10,737 nt of DNA from Larix sibirica (Eukaryota > Streptophyta > Pinopsida > Pinales > Pinaceae): positions 118,292-129,028 of the forward strand of contig NWUY0300020926.1 in the NCBI GenBank assembly GCA_004151065.3, read 5' to 3'. The position numbers and the translations under genes are program-made. The notes below the pieces were generated by a model. The model was not told the DNA's origin. It ran no database searches and saw only the letters and a program-made list of their open reading frames with translations. The first letter of the stretch is position 1. Each line of letters starts with the position of its first letter. Below, piece by piece: positions 1 to 8,809 of this stretch.

Positions 1-165
1 GTTGAGGCGCTGTGTGAGAGAAATGATCTCCTGAGTGTAAGCCTGCGCTCGATCCGCCTCGAATTCTCCGATCTGAGTGCAGGGCCGCTCCTCCGCTTCT
101 CAGACTGTTAGAAGGCGGATCTTGGTTTCCTCCGCCTCTGCCCGCAGCTCCGCCTCCTCCCCGAT
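1..165 (-). pseudogene. CpG-rich coiled-coil protein fragment, one in-frame stop
   Basis: Read on the minus strand from 186 downward, this frame gives a charged, helix-forming stretch dominated by Glu, Ala, Arg and Leu (for example GEEAELRAEAEE, then IGEFEADRAQAYTQEI). It has heptad-like spacing, as in a coiled coil. A single TGA interrupts it at 102-100; the codon is a plausible decayed CGA, since C-to-T change at CpG makes this stop. The segment is about 60% GC by hand count with 13 CpGs in 165 bases, unlike almost everything to its right, so it is either an exon or a recently placed element. The frame runs off the left edge. Just upstream on the minus strand lies TACTAG then G (about 171-165), a possible splice acceptor, with A+T-rich DNA beyond. 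It could be a host exon, a gag-like retrotransposon coil or a pseudogene; I do not recognise the family. The plus strand is also open for 36 codons (1-108) but its product looks less protein-like. Confidence 0.4.
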
Positions 166-774
166 CCTAGTATTCAGGAAAATATGTTATTTTTAAGAAA
201 ATTTTATAAAATATATAACTAAAATTCTTATATTGTATAAGTTTTTTAATCTTTAACTACTACATCTAATCTAGTTAATTTTTATTTAAGTAATTTTTAT
301 TTCATTGTTACATTTGCCTCTCTTTATAACTAAGTTACATTTGACTTTAATTGCTTCTTGACTCATGGTATTCTATTGGTATACCAATTTATGAGGGATA
401 TCAAGACTTTATTTTTAGGCACTGACATTTCACCATAACATTAAGCAAAGGTGATACATGGAAGGAATGCCATTTAATTTTTATTCTACATGGACATGAC
501 ATCAAATCTAGGAAACACCTCATAGTAGGCATTTTGAATGCCATGCACACATGCTTTTGGGGTTCGCTTGTCGGGATATTTATGTAGCAACAAGGTTTAC
601 AAGCAATTAAGGAGGATAGTGGTTTTGATAGTGTAGATAATTGACTAATTGTCTCTCTTTGCTTTTGTTTGGTCTCTTTGTTCCACATGGTATGTTATGA
701 ATTTAGTATTTGGCATGCTTTTTTTCTATATTTTTAATACCAAGAAAAGGGTTTGGAAATTAGGGTGTAAATGA
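166..774. other. A+T-rich anonymous DNA
   Basis: The composition switches abruptly to A+T-rich at about 170. A 95-codon open frame lies on the minus strand (688-401), but it has mixed residues, no motif I recognise and a length expected by chance at this composition. I see no RNA gene, clear repeat or regulatory signal here. Confidence 0.5.
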
Positions 775-1455
775 GTGTTATTTGGCAGCCATTGTTGTGG
801 TTTGGGGGTTCATGGTAGATTCTTGTGCCTCAAAAGACAAGCTCTATATGGTATTCTCTCAAGGGGTTTCTTGTTTTTGTTTTCCTTAGATTTTCCCACT
901 GGCATTCCCTCATGGTGTTGGTTAAATCATTGTCCATTTTTATTTGTTGTTGGCTTCCTTTATGTGATTTCTAATTCGAACATTTTGAGGCTTGACTATT
1001 TTCTCTGGTTGGGTATCATTGTTTGCTCCTTTTCATTCATTTTAGATGCTGGTAAAATTGCTTGCTTATTACTCCATATTCAAATTGTAGATGTGGGTAC
1101 TTCTAAGTTAGTATGGGATTACAACTCATCTCATGCCTCTCCTATCCATTTCCCTCTTTCTCTAGATGTGGTATCCTTTCATTTCTTGTCAACATCTTAT
1201 GCTTGATCATCCTTCCCTGGTTCTATAGCTATGAATCCTATTGCTTCTAAAATTCCAAATTCTAAGTCTATCATATGATTTATCATCCAAAAGTTGCAGC
1301 TTATGCAAAATAAATTATCTCAACTTCAAGTTGAACATATGACTCTTGATAATGTTAGTATTGACCCCAATGCTATCTTGCATGCTCTTCAACTCCTAAA
1401 TATGCTACTTCAATTTAATTCACACTCTTTGTTGCTTGGCTATGAATCCTTATGA
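775..1455 (+). pseudogene. T-rich broken frame, unrecognised
   Basis: One frame runs from an ATG at 775 to TGA 1453-1455, broken only by TGA at 1204-1206 and at 1276-1278. The first 143 codons encode a very hydrophobic product rich in Phe, Leu, Ile and Val, which partly reflects the high T content (TTT, CTT, ATT codons) and need not mean real membrane segments. The last 58 codons (1279-1452) differ: they read as a Gln/Leu-rich, helix-like stretch containing KLQLMQNKLSQLQVEH and then many leucines. Staying in one phase through two TGA stops is what a decayed gene would show. However, the A-poor composition lowers the stop frequency, so chance is not excluded. I recognise no family. It could be a gag-like remnant of a retroelement or a composition artefact. 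Confidence 0.2.
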
Positions 1456-3401
1456 TTAGGGTTCTTTGGGGTTACAACAAATCTCATGAATGCAATGCCA
1501 TTCCTCTTATTTTTTTATGATAGTATTCTTTGTTTCAGATTGTGGATGAGGTGAAAATATTGGCTTATTCCACTAGTGTTTGTCTCCAACATCTTTCCTA
1601 CTAACATGCTTCTATACTTTCTTTTCTTTCGATGTTTCTTTTAAGAGAACATGGCACTATGCATACCACACAACTAGTGGAAAGATCACAACAAACATTT
1701 GTAGTGAAAGTGTTCTCACGTTTGAAAAATTAAGGAATATTATAAAATGTTTCTATGTCATTAAGTTTTTATCATTTCTATATCCATTTTGTAAGCACGC
1801 TTCAACTTAAATAAGAGACATCTTATGTAGTTGTTCAATCTAGAGATTTGGGAACCTTTTACTATTATTTTAATTATATGATATTAGAGATTCTATTATG
1901 ATAGTATTTTCATTTAATCTTAACATCCCCTTTCTTTTTAAGGATGTTAAATGTTGTAGTTTGGTTCAAGTCTCTCTCTTTGGTTTTTGAGTTGTATTTA
2001 TTTGAAACATGGGACTTTTTGGGTATGTTAGATTCTCGCATATGATTAAAGATTGGTCTTTGTAATTTAGTGAATGTTGTTCATTTTCCTTTCCAACTAA
2101 TATAATTGTGGTAAAGGAAACAAGTAACAACTAAACATGTGCTATCATTTGCGATACTTCCCACCACTTACCTTTCCTTGATCCATGGCGGAACCTAGTT
2201 TTTATGTTCCTATGTTAATGGAATGATAAAAAATGCACTAAATACTAATAAGAGGTTGCATAGGACCATATTTGCATTACTAATAGTTCTACATCAACCA
2301 ACAACACCGTATTCCACCATAGAGGCAACTCTGTTGGCTATGCAACTGCTAGAACACATAATTGAGTGGACTCATGCATAAGATCAAGTGTAGTTAAGAT
2401 TGAATAGGTCATGATTAATGAACTTGAAAATAAATTAGTGACCAATTCTAAATAGGTTAATATGCCTTATATGGCTAAACAATGTAGAAAAAGTTAGTAG
2501 TCAATATCATGCATAGTTCCCAAAGTTGATTGTTGGGGACCAAATTGAATTAAACAATGATAAACCCAGTCTTGTATAAATTTGTATCATAACGCACTTG
2601 TAAATCACCTTAGTATATTAGAGTTTCTTATTTTTCTCCTAATGCATTAGTCATTGTGAGTGGGCTCACTTTGTCTTCTTACATGGACTAGGTCATGCAT
2701 AGTCATCTTACAACTCTGTAGTTGTTGTGCTCATTGTGGTAGCATTATAGGGCCTATAGTATGTAAAATCATTGCACCCATATATCTAGTGTCTTTTTCT
2801 TGATATTCTTTGGATGTTTACTGGTTTAATAACCATACAAATATGTAATATTTGGTTTATATTATTGCACATAAAATAACACTTAATCTCTAAAATAATG
2901 TTTAATACTGCATCATACTTCATTTCTTTATTTTTACTATATTATTTTACAAATTGTACATAGTATATTAAGTTTTTTCTTGTTAATCATTGTGTAATAG
3001 CATTACCATTTTATCTCATTATAACACTATGCATTGCATCTTTCTAGCATGAGCACATAATTTAGCTTCTGTAACATACCTCAAAATCTCAACTAAAAAA
3101 ATCTTTACTATATAAGATGTAATAACGTCGCTCAACCTTGAGAATACTATTATGCTTTGAATATTTTATGATGTAATATATTAGAGTTATGGTTTATAAA
3201 TATTTTGTTAGAGTTGCATATGACAAAATCTTAACTCTATGTATATGATTCCTTTACCTTGTGACTTAGTTAGGATATATCTTTTAAAAGATAAAAGACT
3301 GAGTCCTGTAAGTTCATAAATATGGATAGAGCATTTGTATTGGCTATGCGAATGTAAAGGGGATCTTTCGAGCCCTTACTATTTCTTGGGCATTGTTTAA
3401 T
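1456..3401. other. A+T-rich anonymous DNA without a supported gene
   Basis: About 1.9 kb with frequent stops in all frames. The only ATG-initiated frame of note is 1580-1810 (76 codons, plus strand), which has no motif and a length expected by chance. I see no terminal repeats, tRNA-like folds or conserved retroelement motifs. It is probably long-decayed repeat or intergenic/intronic sequence. Confidence 0.5.
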
Positions 3402-3439
3402 GTATGTTGATATTATCATTGTATGTTGATATCATCATT
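3402..3439 (+). repeat. 19-bp tandem duplication (2 copies)
   Basis: Copy 1 (3402-3420) and copy 2 (3421-3439) both begin GTATGTTGATAT and end ATCATT, differing at one base (T versus C). Such a short head-to-tail duplication is typical of replication slippage or repair of a staggered break. The near identity suggests it is younger than the surrounding decayed DNA. No coding role is visible. Confidence 0.8.
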
Positions 3440-4229
3440 GTGGTGCTTTATATCCATGGCCTGTTAGGTATAATATCTATTTTTATTCTTTAAATATTTA
3501 TGTGTAATGATTTAACACATGTTTTTATACTCAATTCATTAATTGTAATGTTTAGTAGTTCTATGTTGATGTTATGGGTAATTTTAGTTTATTTATTTCT
3601 GAATATAATGCATAGGTTCTACTTAATCTACAGTTTAGGCATTCTAAATAATGTAGTTTTCATGTATAAATATAAGAGTAATCGTTATATTGACATAGTG
3701 AATTCGATATGTAGTATTTGGCCGTTTTCTTGATATGTTACTAATACTTAGGTTATTATTATATAACTACAACAAAATGTAATTTTCATATTACAAAATT
3801 CTAAACTAATATTATTAATAAGAAAATATGTATAAGAAAACAAAACATGAAATAGGATTGTTATAACTGTTAAATAGAAAAATCCATAAAGGCACTAAAT
3901 ACTAGGGTTTCCATTACAGTTAATGAAGCTTTGAGATAAAATAGATGACTAACTAAACCATAAGAAACAAGCGATACATATAAATGAACTTTTAAATTGC
4001 ATAACAAGTAAAAGAATGAATGAACCACATATTTGACCCGCAACAATTGTAGGAAAACACAGTTGGAATAACCATGTTCCACCCAACCATACACTTTTGA
4101 ACAACCAATCTTCTTGCTCAGTAGTCACCCCTTAGCATGAACCATCACCATAGTGGCTAACACACTACTCTCTAGCCACAACAACTACTCCAAATAGTAT
4201 TTCTGCACTCTTAAGTGTATAACCAACTC
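3440..4229. other. A+T-rich anonymous DNA
   Basis: Two short open frames overlap this stretch (3500-3733 plus; 4094-3870 minus). Both have skewed, hydrophobic residue content and no motif, so they are treated as chance. From about 4080 the plus strand becomes C-rich and G-poor, a change of texture that may mark the edge of a different old insertion, but no boundary repeats were seen. Confidence 0.45.
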
Positions 4230-4246
4230 TTGCTTGACTCAAGCAA
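4230..4246. promoter_or_regulatory. 17-bp palindrome containing TGACTCA
   Basis: TTGCTTGA, one central C, then TCAAGCAA: eight perfect base pairs around a single base. The core (4235-4241) is TGACTCA, the GCN4/AP-1 type site bound by bZIP proteins and known from plant seed-protein promoters. No gene start is adjacent, so any regulatory role is speculative; the palindrome itself is exact. Confidence 0.3.
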
Positions 4247-4315
4247 AGCCCTCACTTCTCAAAAATTTCCTAACACAACAAATTTCCCATGCATACTAGA
4301 CATCGTCATGTCCTC

Positions 4316-4329
4316 ACATGCATGCATGT
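4316..4329. promoter_or_regulatory. 14-bp palindrome with RY motif CATGCATG
   Basis: The 14 bases read identically on both strands and hold overlapping CATGCA/TGCATG motifs, the RY element recognised by plant B3-domain factors (ABI3/FUS3/LEC2 group). It lies about 70 bp from the TGACTCA palindrome. With no neighbouring gene start, function cannot be claimed; a short alternating purine-pyrimidine run can also arise by chance. Confidence 0.3.
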
Positions 4330-4890
4330 AAATAATATTTTTCCTAGGTATTAAGCAAGGCCCAACCTTCCCTCCTTAGGAATTCGTTGGCCTTAGATTC
4401 CATCCTAGCTTTTAGGAGTTGGTTCAAGGAAAATGCCTTTTGTCACTTGTTTTCCCCACATCATGAGCAACAGGATTGCGTTTCCTACCTATGGGGTCAT
4501 GGTTCATCAAGTTTTAACATGGCCATTCCAACTGCTCCAACATTTAATGAATAATGCCAAAAAACTATCTTTTACATCTGTCCTTCCACAATGACAAGTA
4601 GCAATTTTTTTATCTTCCGCATTTTTAAAATAAAATAATAGAAATTTAACCACTTAATCATAAATCCAAATTTGTACTTAGTCAATAATAAAAAATAAAA
4701 CGTGGAGGATATTACAGCTTCCATAATACCCATTTTTAAATGTGCTAATTTTTAATTGTGTAAATCATATTGTGTTCATGTAACATATTTCTTATCTACT
4801 TGTCACTTTCCATTGTCATGGTCTATTTGAGTCTTCGTCCAGACTTGAGCAAGTCACTAGTATTTAAGGGACTTGATACCCCTTGAATCT
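4330..4890 (+). other. Possible 5' LTR territory, unproven
   Basis: If the primer-binding site at 4898-4909 is real, the 5' long terminal repeat of that element would occupy some of this stretch and end in CA at 4891-4892. I could not find its start or a matching second copy elsewhere in the window. A TATTTAA run at 4861-4867 is too near the presumed end to be a convincing promoter. No reading frame stands out. Confidence 0.2.
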
Positions 4891-4897
4891 CAGTTAT

Positions 4898-4909
4898 TGG
4901 TATGAGAGT
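4898..4909 (+). other. Primer-binding-site-like sequence (initiator Met-tRNA type)
   Basis: TGGTATGAGAGT matches 10 of 12 bases of the common plant retrotransposon primer-binding site TGGTATCAGAGC, which pairs with the 3' end of initiator Met-tRNA to prime reverse transcription. The flanks fit: TTA precedes it, GGT follows, and a CA dinucleotide (4891-4892) that could end a 5' LTR lies five bases upstream. A possible gag-like frame follows at 4954. The two mismatches and the missing partner LTR fit an old, decayed element; a chance match remains possible. Confidence 0.45.
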
Positions 4910-4953
4910 GGTAAAATATTTCTGATTAATAGGAGCACTAGCCCCATGGTGAA

Positions 4954-5160
4954 GTGCTTATGGATGTTCAAATTGATGAGATAGAGCATAAGAGAAACAT
5001 ATTTGGACCTACACATTTGTTTCACCAACATAATTATCAATGGTCTACCTTTGTGATTCCTCTAACATTGGCACTATTTTGGTCAAATAGATTGTTGATT
5101 CTATATTGCAAAAATAAAATTCAAAGAGATAATTTCAACGAGTTTATAATTTTTTCATAG
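4954..5160 (+). pseudogene. Short frame after the primer-binding site, possible gag remnant
   Basis: This 68-codon frame begins MLMDVQIDEIEHKRN, a polar start of the kind seen at the N-terminus of plant retrotransposon Gag proteins. It then turns hydrophobic and ends at TAG 5158-5160, with further stops beyond. Its only real support is its position, 45 bases after a plausible primer-binding site. Gag is poorly conserved, so the sequence alone cannot confirm it, and a frame this short is expected by chance in such DNA. Confidence 0.2.
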
Positions 5161-5650
5161 AAATACACCCAATTCACACTTGATAGATATGAACAACATG
5201 TATTATTGTTGTTTGGTGGTCATATCCATTTAAGGTACACAGAAATATTGACATCCTAATATTTGAAGGAAATATTGTTCAAAGGAACCAAACAAATGGT
5301 TTTGTGTAGTTTAATCCTAAATTTAAGTTAATCACTACAATGATGCAACCTAGAATTATTTATACAAGCTAGTGGGTATCCAATAGTAAACAACGTGTTA
5401 ATTGAGGTGAGCCTATTACAACTTGAGAAATTCCATTGGAACTTGCATGAATTAAAAATATTATATACTAAAGCACTCTGAAGGTTAGTCTATTAGACTG
5501 AAAAATTGATGCCAACCTTATGATGAGGCAGTTTAGTACTACACAAATGAGTACCCCAAGCTCTTGAATTTCATGGGCTTCTAGGATTTTTGACTCGCTC
5601 CAACTATCTCTTATATTAGAGCATACTACATCATTACATCCAAATCAATT
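5161..5650. other. No supported feature
   Basis: All frames are heavily interrupted. If it belongs to the element suggested at 4898, it is too decayed for me to recognise any protease, reverse transcriptase or nucleocapsid zinc-knuckle motif. Confidence 0.4.
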
Positions 5651-6260
5651 ATGTTTTTTACTATCATGTATTCACTAAGGGACGCACATAATTCTATGCA
5701 TAATATTGAAGAGAAGTTTGGCATGAATAAATTTAATAGGAATCCTCCCACAACCAATGTAGCCAATACATTGACAAATATTGAAAGAACTAGTATTATG
5801 TGCCAAAGAACAACTTTCAATGTAACCAAGACAAAATTGCTCTACACAATCCATAATATTCCCAAGGGAAAGGATCTTGCACAAGATGTCACCAACATAT
5901 GTAGCATAATAAATCTAGTAGTGGCGTGACTTCCTTAAGGAAAACTCACATTCCCATAACAAATTTTGTGCATCTCTTTTCGTGTGTAGATTTAGGAAGA
6001 TATACCAATGCACTATTAAGGGAAGTTGATTTAGGAATATTGTTCGATGTAATATCAAGGGAAGCAAATACAAACATATAAACTTGAATCCACCCATTTC
6101 ACAGTTATCACTAATAACACATAAATTCGATCTAATTAAACACTACTATTTTAAAGGAGGAAAACGAGTCCATGTTGATGAGCTAAATAATTATAACAAT
6201 AGTGTTGAATTCCTCAACCTTACTTTAATATATCAACCCAAGAATATGCTATCTATATGA
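5651..6260 (+). pseudogene. Frame-shifting coding remnant, unrecognised protein
   Basis: Three plus-strand frames follow one another with overlap: 5651-5929 (92 codons from ATG, Asn/Thr-rich), 5905-6081 (58 codons after a TAG), then 6030-6260 (76 codons, containing FKGGKRVHVDELNNYNN). Together they read almost without break for about 200 codons, as a gene would after two small indels. The middle frame contains a repeated 13-residue unit. The residues are varied and polar rather than homopolymer-like. Against this, the minus strand is also open across 5626-5884, and no single run is longer than chance allows. I recognise no domain. It lies between a primer-binding-site-like sequence and a purine tract in the same orientation, so it could be internal sequence of a decayed retroelement. 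Confidence 0.25.
5986..6063 (+). repeat. Two diverged 39-bp tandem copies, 13-residue protein unit
   Basis: Copies at 5986-6024 and 6025-6063 have equal length and match at 29 of 39 positions by hand count, both starting GT(A/T)GATTTAGGA and ending AAGGGAA. In the open frame they read VDLGRYTNALLRE and VDLGILFDVISRE. A unit length that is a multiple of three, and conserved ends at the protein level (VDLG...RE), suggest duplication inside a coding sequence. Confidence 0.6.
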
Positions 6261-7029
6261 TGTAGTGTGAAATTTGCACGCAACCACATGAGTATGATTT
6301 GAATTATAAGTTGAAGTAATGAGTGCAGCCTAATTCCTAACTTGAATAACTTGTTAGCTTATTTCCTTAACAATTAGTTCATAGCCTTTACTCTTATTCC
6401 ATGAGAGGAAGCAAGAGATTATAGGGTTACTGGAAATGCTATAGGGATGAATCAATTTAGAGAAATTTGCAGTCAATGAGATGGTATACCCTAGGTTCAC
6501 CAACCTCTTTCATCACAATACATCATAGGATGGTCACTATGCACCATATTCAATTGATGCATATATTAAGGAAATGGTGCTTGAAAAAGAAGATTAATGA
6601 AGCTGCTAGTCTAAAGATGAAATGTGCACATTGAATATCAAATAAGTGCCCAATTTTGGGTTCTCACCCACTAACCAATCACCCATTAGGATACTGACTT
6701 TTCCTCTAAATCTAAATTTAAGAAATAGGGGATGCAATTTGAGTTGATTGTCACTTTTCTCATAAGTAAGCAATTAGCATGATCAGTTTAATAAATAAAT
6801 GGACTATAACCTAGCAATGATTATATTCAACCTAAGGGATGTTAAGCCATAGTACTCGACACTGTACATGTAAATATTGCAGTTGTTTAATGAAAATGAT
6901 AACATAAAACATTCAAGAATTAACCAACTTGCTAAATTAATAGCATAAAACATAGTACTAAAGAAAATTGTATTCTAACAATAAAGTGCATAAAACATTC
7001 TATAGAATACTAATCACAAAATTTAAATG
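6261..7029. other. A+T-rich anonymous DNA
   Basis: Stops are frequent. A short stretch near 6460-6590 on the plus strand reads plausibly (for example NEMVYPRFTNLFHHN) but is interrupted and not recognised. The decamer CATAAAACAT occurs three times, at 6903, 6944 and 6989. No other structure is evident. Confidence 0.4.
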
Positions 7030-7131
7030 CAAAAATACAAGCACTACTTGGCTACAAAGGTTCCTATATTTCCTTTAGTAGGGTCCTTAGCAAGTTCAAA
7101 CAACTATTCAAAGATGAAACACAAATATTAT

Positions 7132-7137
7132 TTTATT
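7132..7137 (-). terminator. AATAAA poly(A)-signal-like hexamer, minus strand
   Basis: AATAAA on the minus strand lies about 110 bases downstream of the minus-strand TATA box. The hexamer is common by chance at this composition, and its value rests on the spacing to the TATA box. Confidence 0.25.
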
Positions 7138-7247
7138 CAAAAAATCATAATATAATAGCAACAAGGTCTTCTCTACAATTCAAATAGACTATGGAAAGTT
7201 CTTCACAACCAGTTACAGTGAGAGATTACTTCTCATCACTCTACTCT

Positions 7248-7255
7248 TATTTATA
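7248..7255 (-). promoter_or_regulatory. TATA box, minus strand
   Basis: TATAAATA on the minus strand is a perfect plant TATA consensus, with a less A+T-rich purine-containing stretch (AGAGTAGAGTGATGAG) downstream where transcription would begin, at about 7220. It would drive leftward transcription. No coding sequence follows, which favours an LTR promoter over a host gene. Confidence 0.35.
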
Positions 7256-7310
7256 CAAAAAGACTCTATCTAGGCTTTCAATCAGTCCATAATTGAAGGA
7301 TGATTGTCTC

Positions 7311-8788
7311 ATAGACCCCTAAATCCATGCACCCATGTTTCAAGGATCTTGTTTTACCCCTCCCACACTTTGAATGCCAAGAACAAAAAACAAATAAGGA
7401 TCGTGAATTGGTTGGTCTTCTTAAGTGCTTTGGCATATCCTAAGATTTGCAAGGGAACACAATCCCTTCTTTCTCTCACATACTGTTGGTTGTTCATAAT
7501 TGAGATTAGTCCACTAAAATGCCCAATTATATTCGACCTTCCCACTTCATCATTAGTCCATAGTTTCCAAAAATACACAATTCATTCAAAATAACAAAAT
7601 TAAATTAAACATATCATATTACTTTTAAAGACTCAAACAATCATAAAAACAAAATGAATAATCCAAAATGTCTCATATTTTCATAAGCTTCATATATCAC
7701 ACATAGTATTTAGTCTTTTAGAACATAAAATATATCACACAAATTGTAAGATGGGACTTGAAATCCTACCATATGAAAACTCATAACATGTCCCATTTGA
7801 AGCTTTAGGCATATGGAAAACCTCTTTCACTTTATTGTGATAATAAGGATTAGAAGAATCGAATTCATAAAACAATTTAAAAGTATCAAAAACTTGCTAC
7901 CATCGAACACCTATAACCTTATACCATTGGTTGACGAAACTAAGGTGAAAAGTTGTGAGTGTCACAACAATTTTCATCTTTGTACACTATCTATCCATTT
8001 AAGGTTGAAGTCACCTACAATGTTATACATTTGGATATATGCAATATACTACTTGAACAACTATCCATCCTTGCGGGATAACAATGGAAGATATGATTCA
8101 AAACATCATAGCTACTTCATCATCGACATCAAAGACCATCTATTCTAGATTCCAAGAAATCCAAATCAAAAGTTTATCTCATTTCAATTAAGTAATATTT
8201 CGTCGATTAGTCATGCACACAAATTCCTTTAATTATAAATGTTTCCACAAATCACACAAATATTGTGGTTATGATGCATATATCCTCCATTGTATGCCCA
8301 ACACAAGATAAGTAACTCGACACATTTATGGAGGGATATGATGACAATTTAGGGGATCTAGTGGTGTATATATATTATCGGGAATATCATAAAATTGACG
8401 TTGTCTTTGTTTCTCTAATGAACAACGCACCATTATCCCATAGATCCATTCTACATAACAAATAAATTTAGTGATGATCAAGGTGATCACTTTTCCTTTC
8501 TTAAGACACATTAGGTTCACATTGAATAAATAGAGTACATTGCATCTCTACATACATTATTGTGCCCTCAACTGATAACTATAGAAAAAAGGCACCCCAT
8601 CCTACACATCAAATATTTTCTTGATTCTTCGAGGGGATCCAAGTATTTCACTAGAATTAACTTGAAGTTTAACTATAGTATGGTTTTATTCAACATTCAA
8701 TTTGTATATACAATTACTCAAATATTACATTTAATTTATATAGACAATCACAACTAAATTTACTCAAATATTTTTTGGTTATTACTTT
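7311..8788. other. A+T-rich anonymous DNA with chance-level frames
   Basis: Open frames occur on both strands (7304-7594 and 7813-8148 plus; 7578-7354 and 8520-8326 minus; 8560-8757 plus), the longest being 111 codons. None shows a recognisable motif, and opposite-strand frames overlap, as expected when composition alone keeps stops apart. I looked for integrase His/Cys and reverse-transcriptase YxDD-type motifs and saw none. A (TA)n run of nine bases sits at 8367-8375. Confidence 0.4.
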
Positions 8789-8806
8789 GGGAAAGAGAAG
8801 AGGAGG
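8789..8806 (+). other. Polypurine-tract-like sequence
   Basis: Eighteen consecutive purines (GGGAAAGAGAAGAGGAGG) are followed by CA and then TG at 8809. In LTR retrotransposons a purine tract of this kind primes plus-strand synthesis and lies immediately before the TG that opens the 3' LTR. It has the same orientation as the primer-binding-site-like sequence at 4898, which would give an internal region of about 3.9 kb. I could not match the DNA after 8809 to that before 4892, so the link is unproven. Confidence 0.25.
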
Positions 8807-8809
8807 CAT

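Larger units (their letters stand above)
7030..7310 (-). mobile_element. Possible LTR (promoter to poly(A) region), minus strand
   Basis: Read on the minus strand, a canonical TATAAATA (7255-7248) preceded by TTTTTG is followed about 110 bases later by AATAAA (7137-7132) in a T/A-rich context, then TTTGTGTTTCATC. That order and spacing fit the U3-R-U5 arrangement of a plant Ty1/copia- or Ty3-type LTR, in which transcription starts just after the TATA box and is polyadenylated after the R region. I could not place the TG and CA ends, find target-site duplications, or see a primer-binding site beyond the presumed 3' end (below 7030). It may be a solo or truncated LTR, or a chance pair of motifs in A+T-rich DNA. 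Confidence 0.3.

Noticed and set aside
401-688. A 95-codon minus-strand open frame with several cysteines.
   Set aside because: Its length is within chance expectation for A+T-rich DNA, and the cysteines show no regular zinc-binding spacing.
3402-3440. TATGTTGAT repeats resembling a YVDD-type reverse transcriptase motif.
   Set aside because: The second Asp codon is absent in both copies, the frames around them are full of stops, and the similarity is explained by a 19-bp duplication.
4420-4490. A reading RKMPF, then IAF a few residues later, reminiscent of the conserved MPFG block of Ty3/gypsy reverse transcriptase.
   Set aside because: The spacing is three residues short, the residues between do not fit, and the catalytic YxDD region does not follow. 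It is more likely a chance ATGCCTTTTG.
7304-7594. Overlapping open frames on both strands (96 codons plus, 74 codons minus).
   Set aside because: No motif is visible in either, and mutual overlap on opposite strands points to composition rather than coding.
7813-8148. A 111-codon plus-strand open frame, the second longest in the window.
   Set aside because: Its Ile/Asn/Lys/His-rich composition mirrors A-rich DNA, no domain is recognisable, and a run of this length is not surprising in a six-frame search of this size.
8367-8375. A (TA)n run and nearby TATA-like words.
   Set aside because: It is too short to be a meaningful microsatellite, with no transcription-start context or following gene.
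8326-8520. A minus-strand frame with a basic patch (EKQRQRQF) considered as an integrase or nucleocapsid piece.
   Set aside because: There is no His/Cys zinc pattern or catalytic acidic residue in a fitting context, and stops flank it on both sides.
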